From Candidatus Koribacter versatilis Ellin345 (GTDB lineage: Bacteria; Acidobacteriota; Terriglobia; Terriglobales; Acidobacteriaceae): DNA of 64,000 bases. The stretch lies in assembly GCF_000014005.1 (NCBI RefSeq), contig NC_008009.1, forward strand, positions 4,402,001-4,466,000. The letters are read 5' to 3'. This document shows positions 46,229-55,800 of the stretch, one piece after another (within the stretch, counting starts at the first letter, position 1; the number at the start of each line of letters is the position of its first letter). A program made the translations under genes and the position numbers. Under the pieces are notes generated by a model. The model was not told the origin of the DNA, made no database searches, and saw only the letters and a program-made list of their open reading frames with translations.

Positions 46229-46255
46229 GAAAGGCGAGTTTACACCTCGCCTTTC
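46229..46255 (-). terminator. Strong hairpin between the response regulator and bfr
   Basis: GAAAGGCGAG and CTCGCCTTTC form a perfect 10-bp stem with a 7-base loop. On the minus strand it lies 26 bases after the regulator stop and 35 bases before the bfr start and is followed by CCCATTTTGCG. It may be the regulator's terminator, or a control element in the bfr leader. Confidence 0.6.
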
Positions 46256-46281
46256 GATGGAAAAACCGGATTTTGGGCTGA

Positions 46282-47115
46282 TTATCGCTGGCCGGTCGGA
46301 TTGGGCTTCGACCCGTCAGGAGCCTGCGGAATCGGCATCGCTTGCGCCTGTGTCGGAACGGAAGGCTTCGGCTGTTCTCCGGTGCCAATCACCGCGCCGC
46401 GCGCCTTCTCCAGCAGTCGGTGATGCATGCAGTAGAGTGCGAGTTCAAGACGATCGGAGACGCCGAGTTTGTCGTAGACCTTGCGCAGATAGTTTTTGAC
46501 AACCTGCTCGGTTGTGCCGATTTCGTGCGCGATGTCCTTGTTCTTCATCCCCTGCGTAACGCCGGCGATGATTTGCAGTTCCTTCTCACTGAGTCGCGGC
46601 TGATTACGCGGCGCCATAAGCTGTGCCGCCTGGGCTCGATATGCCTCGATCACCCAGTTCACGCCGCGATTGTCAAGCCACGTCTCTCCGGAATGCACTT
46701 TGCGTATGCATCGCACCAGCAGGTCTGGAGACACCGAGCGTGACAAAATCCCGGTCACACCGCGGCGCAGGAAGTCGCAGGTATCGTGTTCGCCGATGTC
46801 ATTGCCGACCGCGATGATTCGCGTGTTCGGTGACTTCCCAACGATTTCGGTGATTGCTTCCCCCGCCGTGCTCGATAGCGTCACCTCGAACAACAAGATG
46901 TCGGTGGGAAACTTTTGTACGGCGGCAACCGCCTGTGCGAGGTTCTCCGCCTGTGCGACGACGCGGAAGTCGTCCTCCAAAGCGAAGATCTTGCGTATAC
47001 CGACGCGAAAAATCGCCTCGGAATCCGCAATGACGACACGGATAAATTCGCGGTTGCTCTCCGCCGAGGGTGCGAGAGTGGTTACGTTCGTGGTCTTTAT
47101 TTTTTCGCTCGACAT
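46282..47115 (-). CDS. NarL-type regulator with atypical receiver
   Basis: A 277-residue protein with a NarL-like fold. The receiver has VVIADSEAIF at the first acidic site, but the phosphoacceptor position reads LLFEVTLSS, glutamate instead of aspartate, and the usual lysine region reads LSRSVSP, lacking the lysine. The LuxR helix-turn-helix is intact (LSEKELQIIAGVTQG, KNKDIAHEIGTTEQVVKNYL). It is followed by a 45-residue tail rich in proline and glutamine. It probably acts without phosphorylation. The PilZ gene ends 14 bp upstream, in the same operon. Confidence 0.88.
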   Translation of the reverse strand: MSSEKIKTTNVTTLAPSAESNREFIRVVIADSEAIFRVGIRKIFALEDDFRVVAQAENLAQAVAAVQKFPTDILLFEVTLSSTAGEAITEIVGKSPNTRIIAVGNDIGEHDTCDFLRRGVTGILSRSVSPDLLVRCIRKVHSGETWLDNRGVNWVIEAYRAQAAQLMAPRNQPRLSEKELQIIAGVTQGMKNKDIAHEIGTTEQVVKNYLRKVYDKLGVSDRLELALYCMHHRLLEKARGAVIGTGEQPKPSVPTQAQAMPIPQAPDGSKPNPTGQR

Positions 47116-47129
47116 CCGACCCTAACGGG

Positions 47130-47456
47130 TCACCGGCGTTCGAACGAGTAGTCGTCGATCACAGCGGCTACATCGGCCGGCCCCGAATCCTGTTCGGAGC
47201 AGCGTACCACGCGTCCCACACAATTCACTAGTACATCCGTAGACGAGCCCACCACGGACCCCGGCATGTTTATCGTGAATTCAATGGTGGAACCGACCGC
47301 CACGGGGCTTTCGGAATGGAACAGGACCCCACCGGCAGAGATATCAGTGGTCATCGCCTGGTAGGTACCTGACTCAGAGCGGATCGCGACCGGCAGCTGG
47401 ATGGGGAACCGAACTGCACTTCGCATTTCGAGTGTTGAAGCAAGTATAGCGTTCAT
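47130..47456 (-). CDS. PilZ domain protein
   Basis: A 108-residue single PilZ domain, which binds cyclic di-GMP. The ligand motifs are present: RSAVR (RxxxR) near residue 12 and TDISAGGVLF (DxSxxG) near residue 38. An in-frame TTG at 47468 is another possible start. It is followed after 14 bp by the atypical regulator. PilZ domains of this type are numerous in Acidobacteriota. Confidence 0.85.
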   Translation of the reverse strand: MNAILASTLEMRSAVRFPIQLPVAIRSESGTYQAMTTDISAGGVLFHSESPVAVGSTIEFTINMPGSVVGSSTDVLVNCVGRVVRCSEQDSGPADVAAVIDDYSFERR

Positions 47457-47615
47457 GGACGAGCGCAACTATATCCGGGTTTTTCCCTGAGGTGAACATT
47501 ACCAAAGTATGCGCGAACCAGAATCATCCCCGCATAAGCCTAAGGTCGGCGAATGGACAGTGCCTGCAACTGCCCGTCCGATAGGAACTTACGGGTACTA
47601 TCGTGCCGCGAGGAA

Positions 47616-49013
47616 CTAGAACTTGGTTACTTCAGTGAAGTTGAACTCCCGTACCGTCATCGCCGGAACCACCATATCAATACTCTCCTCGCCGCTGGCC
47701 CGGACAGGCATGCTCATCGCCTCGATATTCGACAGCATCGCGATCAACCCCTGGTTGAAACGGAAATTTCGCACCCCGTGCTTTACCTTTCCGTTCTCAA
47801 TCAGGAAGGTACCGTCACGCGTCATACCGGTCAGAATCTTCTCGTAGGGCTCTACTTCCCGGATATACCAGAGCCTCGTCACCAGGATCCCGTGCTCGAC
47901 ATTGTTAACCATTTGGTCAACAGTTTTAGGGTCTTTCGGCGGTGCAAACACGATGTTCATCGGGGCCTCGCCCATTTCGTTGGGCAATGCGAATCCGTGT
48001 CCAGTCGCCTGCACCGACCCGACCTTTCGGCCAAGCTCCGATTTCGCCATCAGCGCCGCTGTGGCACGGGCGAAGGTAACGCGTTTCGGCACTCCACCTT
48101 CCACCAAATTGACGCGACTCCGGCGCATGCCTTCGCCATCGAAAGCGAATCCAGATTGCAGCGGATGATAAACATCGTCGCTGATATTCAGTTCGTCACC
48201 GAATATTTGCTTTCCCACTCGATCGTTGAGGAACGAACGTTGGTCGAGCAGTGCGAGTCCGCTGAAATCCCAAAACATGAAGCCGACAATGTCGAGAACA
48301 GCAGATGGCTCCAGGACGACCGTGTATTTCCCGGCGGGGAGTTCCTTGGGATCAGCGGAAAGGCTGGCCTTCTCGGCAGCGATCTCAGCGAGCTTCGCGG
48401 CATCGAAGTCGTCGGCGTTCGTCGAGTTCGCTTTTTGCCATCCTGAGGAATTTTCTCCGAGCATGGTGATGGACGCTTCGGCGCTGCTCTGTTCGTGCCA
48501 CTGCGTCACACCGCGTGAGTTGAAGACGCCTTCCATGTGCGCGCCCGAAGAATAAGTTCCGGCAGCGGTCAGCCCATGTTTTCGGCCGGCAGTCACCATC
48601 CGCTCAACTTGCTGCGCGCGGTCCCCGGCGGTCATTGCGGCGGTCGCTTCGAAGTAGCGCGATGGTGGAGCATCCGGCAGCCCTTCCGAATGGGAAGCGA
48701 CTTCCCTCGGCGTCGGCATCGGCAGCAGGTCGGGATCTTGCTGCTGCACTCGAGCGAGGGCCTCTGCCTGTTCCACAACGCGTTTGAGGCTCTCCGCATC
48801 GCGTTTGTTTGTGGTCGCTCGCGCAGTGCGGCCATCAAGATTCACGCGCACGGAGAACGAGTAGTTCTCTTCCGAGACATTCTGCGTAACACCATTGTTG
48901 GCGAAGCGCGTGAGCGCAAAATTTCCGCCGCTCACCAGCAGTTCTACTTCATCGCAGGAAGTACTCTTCCGCAGGACTCCAAAAATGTCGTGAGCTTGTT
49001 CTCTGGTTAGCAT
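47616..49013 (-). CDS. tldE: TldE/PmbA-type metallopeptidase subunit
   Basis: A 465-residue partner subunit of the TldD/TldE protease. It lacks the zinc motif, as TldE proteins do, and shows the family features NNGVTQNVSEENYSFSVRV and GSVQATGHGFA. With TldD it degrades or trims small peptides in the cytoplasm. It begins 1 bp after the tldD stop, so both are one operon. Confidence 0.93.
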   Translation of the reverse strand: MLTREQAHDIFGVLRKSTSCDEVELLVSGGNFALTRFANNGVTQNVSEENYSFSVRVNLDGRTARATTNKRDAESLKRVVEQAEALARVQQQDPDLLPMPTPREVASHSEGLPDAPPSRYFEATAAMTAGDRAQQVERMVTAGRKHGLTAAGTYSSGAHMEGVFNSRGVTQWHEQSSAEASITMLGENSSGWQKANSTNADDFDAAKLAEIAAEKASLSADPKELPAGKYTVVLEPSAVLDIVGFMFWDFSGLALLDQRSFLNDRVGKQIFGDELNISDDVYHPLQSGFAFDGEGMRRSRVNLVEGGVPKRVTFARATAALMAKSELGRKVGSVQATGHGFALPNEMGEAPMNIVFAPPKDPKTVDQMVNNVEHGILVTRLWYIREVEPYEKILTGMTRDGTFLIENGKVKHGVRNFRFNQGLIAMLSNIEAMSMPVRASGEESIDMVVPAMTVREFNFTEVTKF

Positions 49014-49014
49014 T

Positions 49015-50481
49015 TCAAGCTCCCTTATAGGCGCTGCCGACCTTCACGTTGCGGAAGCGAGACGGTGAAGCGCCGTGTCCGGTGCCCATCACCTGTTGTG
49101 GTTGGCCTTTGCCGCAGTTCGGAGTGCCCCACAGCGTCCACTGATCTCTTGAGCAGGTGGCATCCATAGAGTTCCAGAATTCCGTTGTGATGCCGGAGTA
49201 CGAGGGGTTTTTGAGCATGCGTCCGAGTTTTCCGTTCTTGATCTCCCATCCGATCTCGCAGCCGAATTGGAAGTTGTAACGCTTGTCGTCGATCGACCAC
49301 GAGCGATTGGTTTGCATGTAAACGCCGTCTTCGGTGTCCGCAATGAGTTGCTCGAAGGTGAGCGGTTTCTCCCCCGGCAGCAAGCTGACGTTCGTCATGC
49401 GGACAATCGGCACGCGCGCCCAATTCTCGGCGCGTAAGCATCCACCACTTCGGTTCAAGCCGACAATGGCTGCGGTATCGCGAGACGACAGATAGCCTCG
49501 GAACTGTCCTTGGGTGATGATCGGAATGCGTTGCGCCTGAACGCCCTCGTCATCGTAAGCAAACGTTCCCAGTCCTGGCCCGTGCGATTCCGTGGCATCA
49601 GCGACGACGTTTACGAGTTCGCTGCCGTACTTGAGCGTGTTGAGCTTCTCCAGCGTCAGGAACGAGGTTCCGGCGAAGTTCGCTTCCATGCCGAGCACGC
49701 GATCCAGTTCGATGGGATGGCCGATGGACTCGTGGATCTGCAGCCCAACTTGCGAAGAATCAAGAACAACCGTAAATCGTCCCTCCGGACACTGGTCCGC
49801 TTTATGCAATGCGACCGCTTCTTCGCCGATCCTGCGCGCGTTCTCGAGAAGCTTCAGTTCTGCGATCAACTCGTAGCCGCGGTTTTGATATTGGCCCCCG
49901 AAGGAATTCGGGTAGGAGCGCTTCATGATCTGATCGCCCGCGAATGCATAGGCAGCGAAGCCGGCGCCCGTCGTGGTGCGCGTCTGGTGAATCTCGGACC
50001 CTTCGCTGTTGTAGAACCACTGCTCGTAGCGGCGGAAATTCAGGTTTGTCTCCGCGAGAGTGATGCCTTCGACCGAGCGGACCTCGGCATCGACCTTGGT
50101 CAGAAGGTCCAGGTTTTGTTCGATCGAGATGCCAAAGGGATCGATTTCACATGGCGAAGTCCAATCGACGACCGCCGGCTTTTCGTGCGCCAGCTTAAGT
50201 TCGCTCGACTGAACTCTTGCCGACGCCTTTGCAATCTGCACCGCCTCAGCCGCGCAACGCTGCATGCCTTCGCGAGTCAAATCCTGGGTTGCAGCGAAAC
50301 CGAACCCGCCATCGGCGATCACGCGAATGCCGCATCCCAGCGATTCGGAGTCCGAGGCGTTCCCGATCTTCCCGTTTTTCGTGGCTAGCGCTCGGTCGCG
50401 TTCGTCCACAACGCGGACCTCACAATGCGAGGCGCCGCGAATCTTTGCAGTTTCGAGCGCCCAACCTGCGACTTCCTTCAT
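49015..50481 (-). CDS. tldD: TldD metallopeptidase subunit
   Basis: A 488-residue TldD. The zinc-binding motif HESIGH (HExxxH) lies near residue 255, in QIHESIGHPIELDRVLG, and conserved GTFAYDDEG and the late CRDQWTLWGTPNCGKGQ-type region (as TPNCGKG) are present. It forms the catalytic subunit of the TldD/TldE heterodimer. First gene of the pair, with about 240 bp of gap upstream. Confidence 0.95.
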   Translation of the reverse strand: MKEVAGWALETAKIRGASHCEVRVVDERDRALATKNGKIGNASDSESLGCGIRVIADGGFGFAATQDLTREGMQRCAAEAVQIAKASARVQSSELKLAHEKPAVVDWTSPCEIDPFGISIEQNLDLLTKVDAEVRSVEGITLAETNLNFRRYEQWFYNSEGSEIHQTRTTTGAGFAAYAFAGDQIMKRSYPNSFGGQYQNRGYELIAELKLLENARRIGEEAVALHKADQCPEGRFTVVLDSSQVGLQIHESIGHPIELDRVLGMEANFAGTSFLTLEKLNTLKYGSELVNVVADATESHGPGLGTFAYDDEGVQAQRIPIITQGQFRGYLSSRDTAAIVGLNRSGGCLRAENWARVPIVRMTNVSLLPGEKPLTFEQLIADTEDGVYMQTNRSWSIDDKRYNFQFGCEIGWEIKNGKLGRMLKNPSYSGITTEFWNSMDATCSRDQWTLWGTPNCGKGQPQQVMGTGHGASPSRFRNVKVGSAYKGA

Positions 50482-50723
50482 GCTCGGTTCCCTTCCTTTG
50501 GGGAGTGTAAATGCTAAATGAAAACGAGCTTTTCAGCCGGGCGAACGCCTTTGACGCTTAAACGAAGAAAAGGTAACCGCAAAAGTTCAGGGACGAATGG
50601 TGGGAATAAAGGAACAAAAACCAGCATTGCCCAACCCCAAAAGGGAGTTTAATAATGGCCACATGGGGGTTCCTTCGGGAACATGCCCTTTCGCCGCTGG
50701 TGTCGCGCCAGAGGAGGTGGCAC

Positions 50724-51554
50724 GTGAATCGTCGAATCATGATCCAACTGTGTGCATTCTTATTGGGCCTGCCGCTCCTCGCGCAAACCCCGACTCCAAC
50801 TCCGCCTCCGCCGCAGCAAACGCCACTGGAAGACCCCGGACTTCAGAGACCCGCGCCACCAGTGACCTTGCTGCCTCTCGATACTTCAACCGCAGCGGAA
50901 CTGGAAGCCCAGGGCGATCAACTCCGCGGACACAATCTGTACCTCGATGCGGTAGATAGCTACAAGGCGGCGATTCGCAAAGAACCAACACCGTCGCTTT
51001 ACAACAAACTTGGCATCGCACTGATTCAACTCCGCCATCCGGAAGAATCCATCGAGACGCTGAACCACGCGATCAAGATGCAGAAGGATTTTTCTGACGC
51101 CTGGAACAACCGTGGCGGCGCCTACTACATGGAAGGAAATTTCAAGAAGGCCAGCAAGGACTTCGAGCACGCCATAAAAATCAATGCCGACAACGCCTCG
51201 TACCACAGCAATCTCGGTTCGGCGTACTTCAACCGGCACGACTACATCAAGGCGTCCAAGGAATACACGATTGCTCTGAAGCTGGACCCCTACGTTTTCG
51301 AACGCTCTTCGAAGATGGGGATCACCGCTTCCATGGGCAAGCCGAGTGACCGTGCCGAGTTCGAATACATGATGGCAAAATTGTTCGCGCAAACCGGTGA
51401 CGCCGTGGATTGCCTGCTCCATCTGCGGAAGGCGATGGAAGAGGGCTACAAGAACATTAACAACGTATACAAGGACCAGGAATTCGCCGCGGTTCGCGCC
51501 GATCAGCGCTTCAAAGACCTCATGGCCCAGAAGCCCGAGGCGATCCCGCAGTAG
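50724..51554 (+). CDS. Secreted TPR-repeat protein
   Basis: A 276-residue protein with a signal peptide (MIQLCAFLLGLPLLAQ), a proline-rich linker (TPTPTPPPPQQTP) and four or five tetratricopeptide repeats from about residue 60, for example AAIRKEPTPSLYNKLGIAL and HAIKINADNASYHSNLGSAYF. It is likely periplasmic and acts as a scaffold. I choose GTG at 50724 (AGGAGGTGG 4 bases before it); an ATG at 50655 is also open in frame. Partner unknown. Confidence 0.82.
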   Translation: MNRRIMIQLCAFLLGLPLLAQTPTPTPPPPQQTPLEDPGLQRPAPPVTLLPLDTSTAAELEAQGDQLRGHNLYLDAVDSYKAAIRKEPTPSLYNKLGIALIQLRHPEESIETLNHAIKMQKDFSDAWNNRGGAYYMEGNFKKASKDFEHAIKINADNASYHSNLGSAYFNRHDYIKASKEYTIALKLDPYVFERSSKMGITASMGKPSDRAEFEYMMAKLFAQTGDAVDCLLHLRKAMEEGYKNINNVYKDQEFAAVRADQRFKDLMAQKPEAIPQ

Positions 51555-51673
51555 CGCCTAAGTGTAGGAGTTAAGGCAAGAAATTAGCCGTCGCCGCCGG
51601 AACTTTGATCTGGGAAGCGGGTTTACCCCTACAACACCCTCCCTTGGGCTTTGCCTCCGGGAGTACAACCAGA

Positions 51674-51710
51674 CCCACCGGCGTGTACCCGCCCATTGGA
51701 TGCCGGTGGG
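51674..51710. other. Long-arm inverted repeat
   Basis: CCCACCGGC and GCCGGTGGG form a 9-bp stem with a 19-base loop, in the gap between the TPR gene and kdsC. It lies just before the terminator at 51727. Confidence 0.4.
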
Positions 51711-51726
51711 AAGTTTCAGCGAAAGA

Positions 51727-51753
51727 AAAGCAGCGCTGGCCGCGCTGCTTTTT
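51727..51753. terminator. Bidirectional rho-independent terminator
   Basis: AAAGCAGCGC and GCGCTGCTTT form a 10-bp stem with loop TGGCC and T/A runs on both sides. It lies between the converging TPR and kdsC genes. Confidence 0.85.
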
Positions 51754-51771
51754 CATTTCCATCACACCGAT

Positions 51772-52428
51772 TCACCCTCGTTTTGTTCGACGTCGCGCGG
51801 CATGACCGAAAGCGCTCTCGGGAGTACGGGAGGCGATGTACTGGTCAACGCAGTCATCGAGCTTTCCTTGCGCTTTTAAAACATACTCAACCACATCTCG
51901 CACGGCGCCGTCGCCGCCGCGATGGTCGGTAATGAAGTCGGCCTCATCCTTCACGTTCTCGCGAGCATTTCGTACCGCGACCGCAAGTCCGCACACCCGC
52001 ATCACTGGCAGATCAATCACATCGTCGCCAACAAAACACGCCTCGTCTGCCTGGATTCCCTCTTTGTCGAGTATCTCCGCGAAGGCCGTCAGCTTATCGG
52101 CTGCACCCTGGTACACGTATTCGATCTTCAGGTCGCGAGCGCGCAGCGCCACCGTCTCGGAGATGCGCTTGGTGATAATGCCGGTCTTCAATCCCCCAAG
52201 ACGTGCCAGTGAAAACGCCGTGCCGTCGTGCGCATTGAAGCCCTTGGCTTCCACCATGCTCGAACCGCTCACGCTGTAGCCGCCCTGGTCCGCAACCGCT
52301 TCGCGCAGGTGCTTGGTACCGTGCTGCGCTCCAGCAGGAGCAGGAAACAGCCAGATACTTCCGTCAGTCATCACGCCATCGACATCGAAAAGGAGCAGCT
52401 TGATCTTGCGTGCTCGTACTTTGGACAT
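51772..52428 (-). CDS. kdsC: 3-deoxy-D-manno-octulosonate 8-phosphate phosphatase (KdsC-like)
   Basis: A 218-residue HAD-family phosphatase. The nucleophile motif is LLFDVDGVMTDG near residue 14, and the C-terminal motif is FVGDDVIDLPVM. The lack of a cap domain fits KdsC, which acts in Kdo synthesis for lipopolysaccharide. It has a longer-than-usual insert after the first motif (near residues 28-60). The CMP-Kdo pathway neighbours are not in view. Confidence 0.85.
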   Translation of the reverse strand: MSKVRARKIKLLLFDVDGVMTDGSIWLFPAPAGAQHGTKHLREAVADQGGYSVSGSSMVEAKGFNAHDGTAFSLARLGGLKTGIITKRISETVALRARDLKIEYVYQGAADKLTAFAEILDKEGIQADEACFVGDDVIDLPVMRVCGLAVAVRNARENVKDEADFITDHRGGDGAVRDVVEYVLKAQGKLDDCVDQYIASRTPESAFGHAARRRTKRG

Positions 52429-52852
52429 GCCGCGATTTTACTCTCCGGAATTTGCTAAATCGTGGTGTGACCTATCCCACGTCGCACCGTGTCCCGCGTC
52501 ACGGATTTTCTTGCCCACGCTCATCGAATATGCACACGTGATGCATTCCCAACAGAACACCTGATCTTTGAAATAAGCGCTGTCATGGCGACCGCAGAAT
52601 CCGCATACCGATGCGGATTCGGAGTGGAGCTACCCCCGGTTTTCGCCTGCAACTCCTTTGTTTTCAAATTTCTACCCCTAACCCCTTGCGGCTCAAATTT
52701 TTGCGAGTTTTCCACAGCCTAAACTGTTGAAAACAAAACTCAGGGGGTGGGGGGTGGGTCGGCGTCGGTGCAGACCGGGGAGATTCCTGACAGATTAACC
52801 CAGCGATGGTGGGCTGGCGAACAATTAGCGAAAGCCGTACAATACCCGGATC
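52429..52852. other. Gap of about 420 bases
   Basis: No gene recognised on either strand. A G-rich run near 52743-52758 (GGGGGTGGGGGGTGGG) could form a G-quadruplex on the plus strand, about 95 bases upstream of the Lhr start. Confidence 0.5.
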
Positions 52853-55800
52853 GTGGGGAACGCAGTACCAGAGTCGCTGCAATGGGCGCATCCGCTCGTC
52901 CAGGAGTGGTTCGTTCAGAAGTTTGGAACGCCGACCGAACCTCAAGTCGCCGGATGGCCGCAAATCCTCGCTGGCCGCACCACACTCATCGCCGCTCCCA
53001 CCGGGTCCGGCAAGACCCTCGCGGCCTTCCTCGCTTGCATTGACCAGCTCGTCCGCAAAGCTCTCAACGGCGAACTCCGCGACTGCACCGAGGTCGTCTA
53101 CATTTCCCCGCTCAAAGCGCTCGGCAACGACATTCAGAAGAACCTCGAAGTTCCGCTTGGCGAGATCATGCAGATGGCGGGAGAACGTGGAATTTTGCTT
53201 CCGCAAATCCGCACCGCGGTCCGCACCGGCGATACCTTGGCGAGCGAGCGCATCAAGATGTTGCGCCTGCCTCCGCACATCCTGGTCACCACGCCGGAGT
53301 CGCTCTACATCCTGCTCACCGCCGACCGGAGCCGGCAAAACCTGCGTCACGTCAGAACGGTGATCGTGGACGAAATTCACGCGGTCGCCGACGACAAGCG
53401 CGGCGCTCACCTCACCATTTCCCTCGAGCGCCTCGATAAGCTAGCAATCACGCCGCCGACGCGGATTGGACTCTCCGCGACGCAAAAACCGATCGAGCAG
53501 ATCGCGCACTTCCTCACCGGTAGCGGCCGTCCCGACCCGGCGATCGTGGATGTCGGCCATCGCCGCCAACTCGATATCGCCATCGAAGTACCGAACACGG
53601 AACTCGGCCCGGTGGCTTCGAACGAAATGTGGGACGAGATTTACCAGCGCTTGGCCGACCTCGTAAACCAGCACCGTTCGACCATCATCTTCGTCAACAC
53701 GCGACGGCTCTCCGAACGACTCTGCCTGCACCTCGCGGAGATTCTGGGCGAAGAAAATGTTGCAGCGCACCACGGCAGCCTATCGCGAAAACTGCGCCAT
53801 GCCGCCGAAACCAAGCTGAAGAATGGCGAGGTCAAAGCACTGGTCGCGACCGCATCTCTCGAGTTAGGAATTGACGTCGGCTTCGTGGACCTCGTCTGCC
53901 AGATCAGTTCGCCGCGGTCGATTGCCGTGGCATTGCAGCGAATCGGACGCGCGGGCCACTGGCGAGGCGCGATTCCCAAAGGTCGCATCTTCGCCACAAC
54001 GCGCGACGAACTCGTGGAATGCGCCGCCGGCATACGAGCGATCCACCAGGGCGATCTCGACCGCATCATCATCCCCGAAGCGCCACTCGACATCCTCGCG
54101 CAACAGATCGTCGCCGCGTGCTCCGCGGAAGAGTGCGACGAAGACGAGATGTTCGACCTGGTGCGGCGCGCCTATCCGTATCGCGATCTCGACCGGAAAC
54201 AGTACGAAGAGATTCTCGCAATGCTCTCCGAAGGCATCGCAGCCAAGCGTGGACGGTATGGCGCGTACATCCATCACGACCGCGTGAATCGCAAGCTGCG
54301 GGCACGACGAGGCGCACGGTTGGCGGCCATCACCAGCGGAGGAGCGATCCCGGAAACGGCGCTGTTCACCGTCGTGCTTGAACCCGAAGGCGTCGTCGTT
54401 GGCACGGTAGATGAAGACTTCGCAGTCGAGAGCATGGCAGGCGAGATCTTCTTGCTCGGCAACACCTCATGGAAGATCCGCCGCATTGAAGGCAATGTCG
54501 GGAGAATTCTCGTCGAAGATGCGCACGGTCAACCCCCGGGAGTGCCCTTCTGGCGCGGCGAAGCGCCCGCCCGCACTGCTGAACTTTCCCAACACGTCTC
54601 GGAGTTGCGCCGCCTCGTCAGCGAGATGACGCCTACGACAAAGCCGCTTCACAAAGAAGAAGTGGCCGGCGAATCAAGGCGAATTCGCGGCATCACCCCC
54701 ACTGCAGAGGTCACGCAAGCAATCGAGTGGTTACAGCGTGAATGCGGGGTCTGCCAGTCGGGCGCCGAGCAGATCATCGAACATATTGTCACGGGCCGTG
54801 CGGTGCTTGGCGATGTACCGACCCAGCAGACGATCATCGCGGAACGGTTCTTCGACGAAGGCGGCGGAATGCAGTTGATCATCCACGCTCCTTTCGGCGG
54901 ACGCATCAACAAGGCGTGGGGCTTGGCGCTGCGCAAGCGTTTCTGTCGCTCCTTCAATTTCGAATTGCAAGCCGCGGCGACGGACGACGGCCTGAACATC
55001 GCCTTGGCCGAACAGCATAGCTTTCCGTTGAGCGATGTTTTCCAGTTTCTTCAGCCGGAGACATTGCCGGAGATTCTTGAGCAAGCCGCGTTGGCATCGC
55101 CGATCTTCAAAACGCGCTGGCGCTGGGATGCCAACCGTTCACTCGCCTTGTTGCGTTTCCAGAACGGCAAGAAAGTTCCGCCGCAAATTCAGCGTATTCG
55201 CAGCGACGATCTCCTCGCATCTGTCTTCCCCGACGTTGCTGCCTGCTTCGAAAACATCGAGGGAGACATCAAGGTCCCGGACCATCCGCTCATCAAGGAA
55301 GTGATGAAAGACACCTTGCACGAAGCCATGGACCTCGATGGCCTCATGCAATTGGTCAGCAATCTGCGAGATGGAACCGTGAAGACGCTCGCAGTGGATA
55401 CGCCTGTACCGTCAGTGTTCTCGCACGAGATCCTGAATGCAAATCCTTACGCCTTTCTGGATGATGCTCCCCTCGAAGAGCGGCGCGCCCGCGCGGTGAG
55501 CATGCGCCGTGTGTTGCCGGATAGCGTTCTGGAGGAAGTCGGTAGGCTGGATCGTGCCGCGATTCAGCAAGTGTGCGAGGAAGCGCGACCCGACGTTCGC
55601 GACGCCGATGAACTCCACGACATGCTGCACACATTGGTTGTCGTACCGGAATTCATTGACCTTCCCGGATGGCGCCAGAACGCTGCATGGCAGCAGTTCT
55701 TCGAGCGTCTACGCGAATCGAACCGAGCGTTCGTCGCCGAAGCCGATAGCGCGCGTTACTGGGTCGCAGCTGAACGCGCGCGGCTGTTCGCGAAGATCTT

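Noticed and set aside
52664-53410. A 248-codon frame on the minus strand opposite the Lhr start
   Set aside because: It is the reverse of the well-supported Lhr gene and has no recognisable domain; a shadow frame.
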